A program made the translations under genes and the position numbers. DNA of 64,000 nucleotides. Source: Thysanoteuthis rhombus (Eukaryota; Mollusca; Cephalopoda; Oegopsida; Thysanoteuthidae). This document shows positions 36,310 through 47,124 of this stretch, piece after piece. The notes below the pieces were generated by a model. That model had not been told where the DNA came from. It ran no database searches and worked only from the letters and a program-made list of their open reading frames with translations. The number at the start of each line of letters is the position of its first letter. The stretch's first letter is position 1. The DNA lies in NCBI GenBank assembly GCA_963457665.1, contig OY735206.1:21282008-21346007 (forward strand), given 5' to 3'.

Positions 36310-37865
36310 TGCTACAAACTTAGTTTTTAACTCAACTCTAAACATCCTGGGTCATTCACTTCCTGACTATCACCTAAAGAGGTTTCTGGCCTCACCTGCA
36401 GTCTGGGGTCAGGTGAGACTACAATCAGTGGTTGTCCTCTAAAACCTTTCTCAAAAGTTGTCTCTAATATTTTCCAAGTTATTTGACCATTGTCTAAAGG
36501 AGAAGTGCATTCCAGTTTTATCTAAGCTGTCTTCTGTTTGCCCATTTTTTAAAACCGGTGGTGAACGTTCCAGTCCCAATCCGATATCGACTGATTGGCC
36601 CTCTAGGCATCATTAACAAGGTCTTCCATAATCAAAAGGCAAGTTTCGATTCATCTTGACAGAGATTATCTTTTGAATGACATTCAGTATGGTTTTTGAT
36701 CTTACACATCCACTGCTGATGTGCTGATTGTTATCACCCACAGAATCTGTGGAGCACTCTATAGCTACTTTGTCACACATGCCTTGGATATCTCTAAAGC
36801 TTTTGACGAGGTGTAGCGCAAGGGATTACTCAACAAGCTCATCAGTTATGGCATCTCTGTCTGGGAGAACAATGTGGATGGCTGTTAATGGCCTGTCCTC
36901 AGGTGTTCATAGTATCAATACTGGTATACCTCAGGGCTCTTCCTGACGTGTATAAATGACTTACCTGACAATATCATCGTCTTTTGTTAACATCTTTGCC
37001 AATGATGATGATACCACGCTTTATAAGCATTCTTCTGGGGACTTTAATCACCAGGAATTAGCATCTAATCTCTCTTCTGATCTATCTTTTACTGCTAATT
37101 GGGGAAAAAAGTGGCTTGTGTCAATTAACAAAACAAAATCAAGGCTCTGTTGTTCCTTCATCATTGTAACATCCCTTAATTTTCCTCAGTCCAGATGGAT
37201 GGAACCACTCTCAGGGTTGGGGCTGGGAGGTCCCATGCTTTGATAAACTTCTTGGCCTCAAGTTCACACCAGACTTGAAGTGGAAATCCAATGTCTCATC
37301 TGTTACCACTCCTGAAAATATCCGATTCAACCGGCCATCTTGTATCTCAGTCAGATACGGCCCAAAATGGAATACTGCTCACACATCTGGACAGGCTCCA
37401 GCCATCAGGTGTTATCTAGCCTCGATAGGGTGCAGAATTGAGCACATGGATTAGTTGGTGATGAGCTATTCTCATCTTTTCAACCACTCTCCCATCAACG
37501 TAATGTAGCAAGCTTGGCACTTCTCTATCTTTCATGTAAAATATTGAAAGGAACTCCATCACCTAATTCCAGCAGTAAGAGATTTTCCAGTCAGAACGCA
37601 ATCTGCTATCTCTAGTGAATCCCTCTCACACTTCTAGACCATTCCATATACCCATTGCAATTTCCACTCAAACAGCTTGTTCCCTCGAACGGCTGTTTTG
37701 TGGAACAAACTTCCCTGGAGAGTGCTTTCCTGTTGGATATAATATCCGTCATTTCAAATCCAGAGTCAATAAATATCTTAAGAACCTGAAATCACTTAAC
37801 CCTATACCTAGAGTGGCCCCTGGGCTTTGTACAGGGTGACTGAGTCAAAAGAAAAAAAAAGAAAA
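36310..37865 (+). pseudogene. Jockey/CR1-type LINE, reverse transcriptase half
   Basis: Broken frames read, in order: STLN, GHSLPD, a VVLxNLSQKLSLIFSKLFD-like stretch, CPFFKTGGERSS, THALDISKAFDEV, KGLLNKLISYGIS, TGIPQGSS, CINDLPDNI, FANDDDTTLYKH (altered ADDTT), WGKKWLVSINKTKS and finally FPGECFPVGYNIRHFKSRV. This is the usual order of a Jockey/CR1-group reverse transcriptase and its C-terminus. A-rich sequence at 37851-37870 is a plausible tail. Multiple stops and frameshifts make it non-functional. Its missing 5' part lies immediately to the left, inverted. Confidence 0.85.
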
Positions 37866-37869
37866 AGGA

Positions 37870-38380
37870 AAGATCTGAATCGTCTGTAATGTATTAATAA
37901 ACATTGAATGCTAAACGTCTTGAATAGTTTTTTATCGGTCAATTGATTCGAAATTTTCGTTAAAAATGCACAAAATTCGTACCATTCACAAAATTTTAGC
38001 ACAAGCATTTAGGGGTACACATTTGGTCAGAATTATACATCATGAGTGCTAGTGAGAAATGCGCGACTATCTCAACCCTGAGGCAGACTCTCATAATTAT
38101 CAAGTTTACTTATCACACTAGTAATGTTTAAAACTAGTTTGTTCACTATTCCTCGACGGCAGGTGCCAGGTATGCATACATACAGTACTTGTCATTAGTG
38201 ATCGCTACCACTTGATACAAGTATGGTAGCCCTTAGCAGTCACAATGTCACGTGTCCTCCATAGAGTAGAGTGTACATGAGAAAGGACCTGCAGCAGTTT
38301 CCAGTCCTTGCTCGGCAAGATGTTCTGTCAATCAGTTGCAGAGCGTAGGCTGACATAGCAGCAGAACAATCTTGTTGTTG
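37870..38380. other. No recognisable feature
   Basis: Unique sequence between the Jockey/CR1-type LINE tail and the third 5S-derived repeat. Confidence 0.45.
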
Positions 38381-38382
38381 CA

Positions 38383-38490
38383 TATGACAACTGGTATTTC
38401 CAGATGGTTACCCTATCTTAGTAATGACTGGAATATGCGTTGCTTAACTTCAGTGGTCTTGGGGGAACCTGTGTATCCAACTTGATTTGG
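38383..38490 (-). repeat. 5S rRNA-derived repeat, copy 3
   Basis: The plus strand reads CTGGTATTTCCAGATGGTTA, CCCTATCTTAGTAATGACTG, and GTTGCTTAACTTCAGTGGTC, the reverse complement of GACCACTGAAGTTAAGCAAC...GGAAATACCAG. It is more decayed than copy 1. The ~100 bp to its left share spaced words with the flank of copy 2. Confidence 0.65.
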
Positions 38491-38924
38491 CTATATTATC
38501 ATGAACATTTGAACAAACTGATGCTTTACTTCTAAGTGTTTGGTTTTGAGAGTTGAAAAAAGGAATATTTCACAAGAAGAACTAAACTTTACGGCAATCA
38601 ACATTACAAGACATGCATTTAGTCATGTTTTTTGGTTCTGAACGCTGAATATCAGGAAAATGTTTTTTCAATAGAATGAGATTGTTAGATGAGAAAGAAA
38701 AACCTTTTTTTCAATGCTTCTAGAATCTTGTTCAAAATTGATCCAGGATATTGAAAAAGCAAACTCATACTGAGTTGCCAAACTAGTAACTTGGTTTCCC
38801 CTGCTTAGAATCCATAATAACTCCTGCAATCTTAGGCAATAAAAAACAGATTTTGTGCTTGTCCAAGCTGTACTTTTCATATAAAGTATCAGTCATACCA
38901 AATTTAACTTCTAATTTCTTATCA

Positions 38925-38951
38925 GTTTAATTCCACCCCAATTAAACTGAA
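38925..38951. repeat. Short perfect hairpin
   Basis: CAGTTTAATT and AATTAAACTG are perfect 10-bp complements separated by 7 bp. No T-run or gene context supports a terminator. Confidence 0.5.
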
Positions 38952-38959
38952 GCTAGCTT

Positions 38960-39688
38960 AATGACGCAATTAAGTGCTATCGAAAAAAGCTCATTTCAAG
39001 TACTTTCAAGTACGTAAACAAACCATTCAATGGCATTCGTTGTTATGTTGATTACAATAAACTTCAGTTCTTCTTGTGTAATGTTTTTGACTTACAAAAC
39101 TAAGATATTAGAAAGGAAACGCCTGTTTGTGACGAGTACTGTTTGTCAGCTTAGTCCAACAGTACCACAATCATAAGGAGAAAATAGTGTGGGGCTCATT
39201 CTATACTGCAATGAATGCAAAATAAATTTATGTTACTAAGATGAAAAATTTTGACAACAGTTTCAACCCTTCCAATCCATAAGCCTTTGAGCACTATTTT
39301 GCAATACACCATAAGATTGATATTTTGGGTTGAGCACTATTTTCCAAAAATACACCATAAGCCCATATGATAACAGAGGTGACGCTATTTACATTAAGGA
39401 GAAGGTCCTGATAAGAAGAAATATGTTCAACTCAGCCCTAAAACCAATTGTAAAAATGAAGTGAATTAGACAAATATAATTCAGTGGTTGAACAACTATA
39501 GCCATCAAAGGTGGCAAAAGGTTCTATCCTATTTAATATGTTTGGGTGTTCCAGAGCTCCTGGTCAAAGTGTTTTGTCTACAGACTCGGATATAAGCATG
39601 AGTACTCAACTTGACCCCTTCTGAAAACATTTTTTTTGATATTTGAAAAAAAAAAGAAGCTTTTTTTACCATTTAGGGGCCTTATTTT
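38960..39688. other. No gene; short local duplication
   Basis: GAGCACTATTTTGCAATACA then CCATAAG at 39297 is repeated as GAGCACTATTTTCCAAAAAT then ACACCATAAG at 39332. Otherwise nothing recognised. Confidence 0.45.
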
Positions 39689-40020
39689 GACCAACAAATT
39701 TTTGGCAGCATGCCATGTTGGGGGAGATCAATTGGAAGATTGGAAAAAGAGATAATGAATGAATAGGTTACTTCTTTTGTGCTTTGTTCAGCAGTGATCA
39801 CTAAACAAATCTGAATTGTGAATGCAAATGCTGCCGGATATGATCTCAGGGACCAATTTACCATCCACTTACATTGCAAATTGAACCCCCGCTAAAAACC
39901 TGTTTAAGAGGGAGCTTGAAAAAAAAAATTTTTTTAAACATAATAAGGAATAAATTTTTGAGTTTTCGGCTTTATAGCTCCATTTGATCGGCCTGTACTC
40001 ATACATACTACATACATACA

Positions 40021-40054
<34 letters not shown>

Positions 40055-40160
40055 CATACATACATACACACATACATACATACATGCATACATACATACA
40101 TACATAGCTGTGTCAGCCAGACTACCTTGAAAACTGAAGGAACCTATGATGACAGTTTCT
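39689..40160 (-). repeat. Family A element with expanded (CATA)n
   Basis: Hallmarks are TTTTGGCAGCATGCCATGTT, GTGATCACTAAACAAATC and GGACCAATTTACCATCC. It ends GATGACAGTTTCTAATTA. Its internal short TACATACA stretch, a few units in most copies, has expanded to ~100 bp (about 40004-40106), making this the longest single-unit copy. Confidence 0.78.
40004..40106. repeat. (CATA)n microsatellite inside family A copy
   Basis: About 24 CATA units with few interruptions. The equivalent position in other family A copies has only 2-5 units, so this is an in-place expansion. Confidence 0.92.
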
Positions 40161-40164
40161 AATT

Positions 40165-41050
40165 ACAACATCTAAACCAAAGCTCCACCCATGTAAAGCC
40201 TTGGTGAGCAGCTGATGGAATTTTCTAGACTGTTCTGCTAGAGATACTCTGGGTAAAGCAAAACAATCACAGATCTAGATTGAATGGCACACTTTCTATT
40301 GTCTAGTCAGAAATTATTAATACTTCATCTCTAAATTCAAGATCCTTTGTTGTATAGAGGAAACCATTTATCATATTCATAGATATTGTTATCAAAGGTT
40401 ATAGTTATGAAAAATCAGAGGTTTCCGAATACTTCATTCACAAGCCTGACTGCACTAGGGTCAAATTCGCTTGTTTGATTAAAATCTATAAGGTAAACAA
40501 AACAGAATTCATTTCTCTAGAGCTGAAGGAGTGAATTTGTCATTACTTTTTATGTAAGTAAATCTTATTCAAGCCATCATGACAACACTGGACTTTGATG
40601 AGGCCATTGTCATCATTATAACCAACAAAGATAAAGTCAAAACTCAATAGTATGAGTTTGATAATATTTTTCATATCAGAAATTCAATGTTTACAAAAAA
40701 ATATAGAGAACTTGCAAATGTGAGTTGACACAATATGGCATCACTCTTTCTTTTCCCCTCTCTCTTTTATTCATGTATTAAATTCCAATGTTTGATGAAT
40801 TCACAATGATAAAGTCAACTGTGGGTGTGTGACGAAAATGAATTAAAAGCTCATATTAATTTTATAATGTAAAATTGTTTATAACAGTGATTTAAATAAT
40901 ATGAAAATGAACTTCTAACAAAGAATGTAAATTCTTAACAATTAATGTAAATTGTTCCAATTCTTATATCTTTTACTTAATGTTAGCAGCCATTTATTAC
41001 CTCAGCTAATGACATTGGAGAGGTATACTTATTTGATTGCATCTCTATGT
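40165..41050. other. No recognisable feature
   Basis: AT-rich unique sequence with no long open frame. Confidence 0.5.
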
Positions 41051-41054
41051 CTTT

Positions 41055-41605
41055 CCATCTTTCCTTCTTTTCATCTTTCTGTCTGTCTTTTTCCGTCAGT
41101 CCGCACGATATCTCGAAAGTACTAAATGGATACCAACAAAATCTTGTGGATGGGTGGGCAAAGGGATAAAGAAAATATGGTTACATTTTGGGGCGGATCC
41201 AGGAAACTTTCTCAATTGAGAGATACTTTCAGGTTTTTTTCCTTATATTCATCTATTCTCTCATATCAGCACGAATGATATCTCCAAAATTTCTCAATGA
41301 ATTTATATCTTGAGGAAGGGTGGATAATTGGCTACGAAAAGAGTGATTCAATTACCTCCCCATCGTTGTTATATATGCACACTACATAATATTGCCAAAA
41401 GTTTTTGTCTATTCACACAATATCTCCAAAAGTCTTGAATGAATTTTATTAGATTTTGTAGGAAAATGGGCTATGGACTACAGGTGAAGTGGTTATATTT
41501 TGGGGCGGATTCATGCAAAATTACTCCTCCTGACAATGGCATTGGCGGAGGTATGCGCTCTTTGAGTGCTTTCTATCATAAGACAAAACCTACCATATTC
41601 CATCC
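41055..41605 (+). repeat. Dispersed repeat N with three internal units
   Basis: Three related blocks follow each other, each with an ACGATATCTC or ATATCTCCAAAA word, a TGAATTT word and a GGGYTATGG or GGATAATTGGCTACG word. The first and third end in TTACATTTTGGGGCGGATCC or TTATATTTTGGGGCGGATTC. The last 40 bp contain GGCATTGGCGGAGGTATGCG then CTCTTTGAGTGC, a tail I recognise as recurring in invertebrate repeats. Decayed frames have no recognisable domain. Confidence 0.62.
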
Positions 41606-41850
41606 ACAGCTCACCAAAGCCTTATGTAGGTTAGTGACCTCTTTGAATTAGATGCTGACATTGTTTTTTTTTTTTGTCATTCAGAATAGCCAGATTCATT
41701 CAGCGAGAAATAAAAGAATTGGTTTCACTATAGGCTTTCATCATTGCTAATATGTATGATTATGTTTTGACAGAATAAATTAAACATTTGTTACATTTTA
41801 TCAGGCTTTTATTCCATCTTAACAAATGCAACAGTACTTTCTAAACATCC

Positions 41851-41851
<1 letters not shown>

Positions 41852-41901
<50 letters not shown>

Positions 41902-41975
41902 GACACACATACATACACGCACACATACACACACATACACACACACACACATACACACACACATACACACACATA

Positions 41976-42019
<44 letters not shown>

Positions 42020-42058
42020 CACACACACACACATGCGCACACACATGCACACACATTC
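41852..42058 (+). repeat. (CA)n microsatellite, interrupted
   Basis: About 205 bp of CA repeats with ATAC, GCAC and ATGC interruptions. Four long open frames on both strands here are simple-sequence artefacts (His-Thr or Cys-Val repeats). Confidence 0.95.
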
Positions 42059-42246
42059 ACTTGTATAAACAGAGATTTCAAATATTTTCTTTGACTCCCT
42101 GACTCAGTAGATCATGGGGGGGGGATAGGTGTATGAATACACAAACATATATAGTTGAATCTGAATCATTAGTTGTTAAAAATCTCATCTTACTTATATA
42201 TGTAAGCAGTAGTACTTATTTAAGTACCAATCCATGTGTATGACAT

Positions 42247-43079
42247 GCGATCAAAAAGTTCCGAGACTTCTGTAAAAAGTTTTATTGGTAACTTTATTAA
42301 AATTTAGCTGCCTCACCTTTAAAGTAGTGACCTTGTGCAGCGATACACCACTCTCAGCAGTTCTGCCACGCTTGGAACGCTCCCTGAAAGTCCTGCTCTT
42401 GAAGTGTGTGAAACACTATTTGTGTTGGATCTTCTCCACAGTGTCAAAATGTTGACCCTCCAGCTCGAACTTTATCTAAAGGAAGAGGTAGAAGTTGCAT
42501 CTAGCCAAATCCAGCAAGATTGGCAGGTGTGGGGGTCACTATTGTGCTGGTGTGGCAAAAAAAACTTGCATGTTTCCAACGTACTGCCAGTAAACACATT
42601 GTCATGGTGGAGCATCCATTCCCTATCATACCACAGTTCAGGACATTTACACCGAATGTTCTCTCTTAGACTTCTCTGTAGAACTCAGCATTGACAGTCT
42701 GACTCTGAGGGACAAATGCACGGTGCACAACCTCAGGTACTGCTTGCTGACATCTTATCATGCTCCAGCGATATTCTACCACTGTTGAACTGTGGGTGCC
42801 ATTCAAAACACGGAGCATAGTTCTGGATCTCCATTTCTGATTTTCCAAATTTAACACAGAATTCAATGTTTGCTGCCTGCTCCAGTTTGAGGTCCATCCT
42901 TAAATCCCAAATGAGCATGTAAATGTGGTCACTAAAACGCATATGACATTTGTCCGAATGTTCTACACGGCATGCTGTCTTGTGACGATCACCGCTCACT
43001 TCCTGCTGGTGCACATGACTGTCCCACGCTTAGTCAGTTCAAAACAGGAACAGTCGCAGAACTTTTTGATCACCCCTCA
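42247..43079 (-). mobile_element. Mariner-like transposon relic 1 with terminal inverted repeats
   Basis: Both ends carry GATCAAAAAGTTC in opposite orientation (about 42249-42261 and 43055-43067). On the minus strand broken frames read LEQAANIEFCVKFGKS, CFEWHPQFNSGRISLEHDK, then LHHDNVFTGSTL and, near the end, EYFRWQ-equivalent sequence with a VYRCTRSLL-like stretch. These match the mariner/SETMAR order: helix-turn-helix region, FEWHxRFKxGRxSxEDD, HHDNAPAH catalytic Asp, then WxxRCIAxxGDYFEGD. Internal deletions reduce it to about 0.83 kb against the usual 1.3 kb. No intact transposase is encoded. Confidence 0.82.
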
Positions 43080-43164
43080 TTTTTACATATGTATATATAT
43101 TGGCATATATATATATATGTACACATGCATTTATGAATGCATATATGTATATAGTTGCATATAT

Positions 43165-44215
43165 TAAGTGTACCAGAAAGTAATGTTGTTTATGTTTTAG
43201 GAAAAGACAACAACCTTTTATCTGAAAACAATTATTGTCAAATCAACTACATAATCTTTGTCGTTCTTCAACACAGTCATCCATATTAAAAAAAAATTTT
43301 CAATCTTCTTTGTAAAAGGAAGCTGGCTTTGATGCAAACTTGTCTGATAGCCTATACTTCCCCTCATCAATTTTTTCTGAGAGTTTTACCGTTTAAAAAA
43401 GTGTTCTAGAGATCTGAGCAATTGGCAGTCTTTTGGTGCAATTTTATGTGAGTATGGCGGATGAGATAAAACCTTCCAGCTGAAATCTCTGATCTTCCAC
43501 TGAATCTCTCTTGCGGATTGTTTTCAAGTGTTATATTGCTGCAAAATGGACCTTTTCTATTGATCAAAACTGTATGTTTTTCAGTCAAAGCTTTACTCAG
43601 ACATTCCAATTACTGAAAGTAGATATCAGATCTGACCTTGTTCCAAAATCTCAGAGTGAACTACGCTTATAATATTCCACCATACACACAGCAGGGCTTT
43701 TTTCGGGTGTATAGGTGATTTTGGCATAGGAAATTGGCATCTGACCTGGAAAGAGCCATTGGTTTATCTGCTCTCTGTTAACAGGCAGAACTAATTTCTC
43801 GACCACAGTAACAATTCAATAAAGAAAGGGTTTCTCTTCCTATCTCAACAAAATGCTGTAGATTACTGTACTTGGGGGTTTGTTTTCAATGGCAAGTTTG
43901 TGTGGGACTCAAATTCTGTTAATCTTCCTGATCAGTTGAAGAGGCTCTTGTACTGTTGACCATGTTGAATTCAGTTTTTCTGATTATTGTTTGATAGATT
44001 GATGATGATTTGCCTTAACAACTGAGCAGAGCAGGTCATTGTCCAGCTCCACAGGCCTTCTTGAATGATAGGCATCAAAGTGGTTGAGATTTGTTGAATC
44101 AACGCTGGCATTTGCTGATGTCTAGTGCATTCGGATAAATACAGCAAATCCTTTTAGCAGCCATTGTTGTATTGTTATCTAGACGAAATCCATAGAACAT
44201 AAAATGACAAATATG
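43165..44215 (-). mobile_element. Mariner-like transposon relic 2
   Basis: Read on the minus strand from 44200 to 43170, frame fragments give RRPVELDNDLLCSVVKANHH, GRLTEFES, RKRNPFF, PIHPKKALLCVW, LECLSKALTEKHTVLINRKG, then VLSHPPYSHKIAPKDCQLLR, SLEHFFKR, and FYKK/WMTVLKNDKDYVVD-like sequence. This is the full mariner transposase order ending in the PPYSPDLAPxDYHLF block and the W...DGDYxxD C-terminus. Stops and frameshifts occur throughout. The low-coordinate end, TACCAGAAAGTAATGTTGTT, is TIR-like. I did not find a convincing matching end near 44.2 kb. It is a different mariner lineage from relic 1. Confidence 0.82.
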
Positions 44216-44404
44216 TCTCTCTTCAATTGTTTCATCACTCACCTCTCACAGTAGTATCTGGGAAAGAAAATACTCGTATAATTTGAAGAATAACAACCGA
44301 TTCATTTAGATGCATATTCATCTAATTTTTAGCTGGGTTAAATACCCAGTAAATGATACCCAAAGTTAGGTTATATACTAACAAAATAAGTTTTTCTGGT
44401 ATCC

Positions 44405-44410
44405 TTAATA

Positions 44411-44472
<62 letters not shown>

Positions 44473-44480
44473 TACATATA
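44405..44480. repeat. (TA)n microsatellite
   Basis: About 30 TA units followed by TACATATA words, directly before a headless SINE copy. Confidence 0.93.
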
Positions 44481-44494
44481 TGTATATAAATTTT

Positions 44495-44625
44495 TTTTTC
44501 TCCAACTGTTTATCCTATTTACATTGTTTAGGCCAAATGATACATTCACCGAGTTATAATAGGAGATCATTTCAAATAAAATTTTAATATGATATAACGC
44601 AATTTATAATTATTCTGTTGGATCA
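44495..44625 (+). repeat. Headless copy of the 44.7-kb SINE body
   Basis: The words CAACTGTTTATCCTATTTAC, GGCCAAATGATACATTCACC, GAGTTATAATAGGAGATCAT and ATATGATATAACGC correspond in order to 44817-44930. It starts right after a (TA)n array, as if 5'-truncated during insertion. Confidence 0.6.
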
Positions 44626-44744
44626 GATATCCATTTCTTAATAACATAGTTGTCCGTGTAGAAAGGAACAAATAGAGCAAATATAGACTGTGGATAAACA
44701 AAACTAAGACTTTGGTGTTAAAGCAGTTATTTTAGCCATTGCAT

Positions 44745-44930
44745 TACCATCTGTTTAGCTTGATGGTAAGTGGTTACCCTATTGGTCACAGGTTCAGTTC
44801 CTACAGCAGCCTCATTTTCTTTAATTGTTTATTCTATTTATTTTGTCTTGGCCAAATTATTCATACACTGAGTAATAATGGGAGATCTTTCCAAATAGAG
44901 TTTCAATATAATATAACACGATTTATATTG

Positions 44931-44960
<30 letters not shown>
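44745..44960 (+). repeat. tRNA-derived SINE with (TA)n tail
   Basis: The head reads TTTAGCTTGATGGTAAGTGG (A-box) and GTCACAGGTTCAGTTCCTAC (B-box GGTTCAGTTCC) about 35 bp later, an ordinary tRNA-like spacing. The body reads TTTAATTGTTTATTCTATTT, CTTGGCCAAATTATTCATAC then ACTGAGTAATAATGGGAGAT. It ends in a (TA)n run at 44930-44957. A second body without a head sits at 44.49 kb. Confidence 0.68.
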
Positions 44961-44961
<1 letters not shown>

Positions 44962-45165
44962 TTCACATATATAAATCAATTAACCAATTATTCATTAAAA
45001 GACATTACACACATACACATATATGAGCATTTCTTGAATTTAGCACTTATCTTGCACATATGTATACATTTCTATATCTAAAGATATATTCATCCAAGCG
45101 GACATTTGGTATTTTTTCGAAAAAATATTGAATGTATATGAGTTCATGAAAAATATGCACAAACA

Positions 45166-45202
45166 TATGTGTGTGTGTGTGTGTATGTGTACGTGTGTGT
45201 GG
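45166..45202. repeat. (GT)n microsatellite
   Basis: GTGTGTGT runs with ATGT and ACGT interruptions. Confidence 0.88.
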
Positions 45203-45345
45203 TAATCTGATGTATAGACACACTAAAAAAAATCAATTATCAGAGGGAAGGAAAGTATAACTCTCTGGGGGCAGCTACAAAAACAAAACAAACTTGCACC
45301 AGGCAGTAGCAACAACAAGTAGTATCTTAAACTTATGCATTTTCT

Positions 45346-45347
<2 letters not shown>

Positions 45348-45393
<46 letters not shown>

Positions 45394-45493
45394 AAATTAA
45401 AAAAAAAACGTGTTTAGTGTTTAAAGCTGTAAAGCTCTCTAATATATATATATACATATACATACATATATATATATAAATATATAGATATAC

Positions 45494-45568
<75 letters not shown>
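45348..45568. repeat. (TA)n arrays, clustered
   Basis: Two long (TA)n blocks (about 45350-45388 and 45440-45568) surround a short unique spacer (AAAACGTGTTTAGTGTTTAA). Together with 44405-44466 and 44930-44957 this 1.2-kb zone is the densest TA-repeat region in the window. Confidence 0.93.
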
Positions 45569-45571
<3 letters not shown>

Positions 45572-46059
45572 TACTTGCTTTCCCCACGTTTTTCTAAGTT
45601 AATGGATCAAAGAATGTGAAAGAAAAAATTTACTCGACTTAATTATTGTTTTATTTGCTTTGTTACTTGTCTCTAATCGATAGAAAATCAGGTAGCTAAG
45701 TACCTTTAATGTTTTTTAAGTGAGTAGAAATGGAAAAAGACATAAGAAAATTTCATGAAGTTGAAAGGCAAAAAGATACCTTTTATCAAGCTATAATCTA
45801 CCCAATATGCAAGACATCTTTTTCATCAAAGATTGAGACTTTGAAAATAACACACATCAATTCTTTTTTTTCCTGTGTTTTAACTATTAAACTTTCAAAA
45901 CTATTAATCACCACCTTGCTGGGTGTAGGCTATTCATGTGTTCTGACATTTATATTTATCTATCAATTAATCTATCTATCTCTTTATCTACCTGTCTAGA
46001 TTTTGCCTACCCCTAACCGTCTCATAGTTGACACTTGAAAGTTCATACATACCCAAAAC

Positions 46060-46320
46060 CCCTCAATGTGTAGGAAAAATGTTTTTTTTTGTTTTCTTGA
46101 AAATCCCCCCCCCCCCCGGGGTTTTAATTTAGGGGTTAAAATTATGATGAAAGGTTACTTAATTGGCTCCTTAGTTTGTGTCTTGCAGCATTCATACATG
46201 TTTTTTGAAGATTTGTAGTTTTTAGTGATCACAGTCCAAGAAAGGCAAGAGAAGTAACCTAATAATTTGTCTTCCAATTTTTTTTCATTGATCACCCTAT
46301 TGAATGACTGACCAGAATTG
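46060..46320 (+). repeat. Family A element, 5'-truncated
   Basis: Recognisable words are GGCTCCTTAGTTTGTGTCTT, GCAGCATTCATACATG, TTTTTAGTGATCACAG and AAAGGCAAGAGAAGTAACC. It ends CACCCTATTGAATGACTGACCA. The PolyC run at 46107-46117 lies where other copies have a CTCCC motif. The left third is missing. Confidence 0.68.
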
Positions 46321-46523
46321 TTTTCTGTTTTTTTTCAAGATCATAGATTTATGATTAAAAGCCGTACTGGGAATATTTTCATCATGGTCACTTGATTTTA
46401 CCATCACCACTGCTTCATTCACAAGGCAAAAAGGAGCATATATAGGTGGCTGTGATTCATAATTTCCCTTGGAATTTCATGAATTGATCTTTTATATTCT
46501 CATAGTCTTTAAAAGTTATCAGT

Positions 46524-46923
46524 AGCTGTCAACCAAAACTGGCTGTCTGACTGGCTATGTATGTAAATGCTGCACTTACAGGCTGCATCAATAGAGCTAG
46601 AAGGCTGAAAATTCAAACATTTACTCCTCATTTTGTTGAGAAAGAACACTTTTTTTTTGTACTCCCTCCCAATAAGTTTTTACTGTGGGGGCTTCAATTC
46701 ACAATGTAGGCTTATGCTAAGTCAGTCCCTCAGTTAGCAATCATGCTTGTTTTTTCTAAATTCAAACTTTATAATGATTACCACCAAACAAAAGGCGAGA
46801 GAAGTAACCTATTCATTGCTCGTCTCTTATTTTTCCCATTTTTAATTGTTCACCCTGAATATGGCATGCTGCAAAAAGATATTGGTCACATGACATTTTC
46901 TATTCAGAGACTTACCAGACCTC
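46524..46923 (+). repeat. Family A element
   Basis: It starts AGCTGTCAACCAAAACTGGC and contains CTGACTGGCTATGTATGTAA, GCATCAATAGAGCTAGAAGG, CGAGAGAAGTAACCTATTCA and ATATGGCATGCTGCAAAAAG. It ends TTTCTATTCAGAGACTTACC. It is full length and lies about 200 bp after the truncated copy, in the same orientation. Confidence 0.8.
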
Positions 46924-47124
46924 ATTAGTGTCTGGGCAATAATCGTTACAGCCTGGCAGGAAATTTATAGCTCATTCATCATATTCACCAGATATTGTAC
47001 CTTTGGATAGCCATTAATTAGTCTTATACTCATGAGCCTCACTGTCGTATATACAGTACCAGTATTTAGTATAAAGCTAGCATCGACCAATGGAAATTCC
47101 ATGGTTTAATTAGAATTAGTTAGA

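Noticed and set aside
38925..38951. Hairpin considered as a transcription terminator
   Set aside because: There is no adjacent gene and no following T run, and bacterial-type terminators are not expected here.
40004..40106. Considered as a CRISPR-like or satellite array
   Set aside because: It is a simple 4-bp repeat expanded inside a family A copy, with no spacers.
41809..42081. Four long open frames on both strands, Cys-Val or His-Thr rich
   Set aside because: They are translations of an interrupted (CA)n microsatellite; frames stay open because the repeat lacks stop words, not because it codes.
42335..42694. 119-codon plus-strand frame
   Set aside because: It is antisense to mariner relic 1, whose minus-strand frames carry recognisable transposase motifs.
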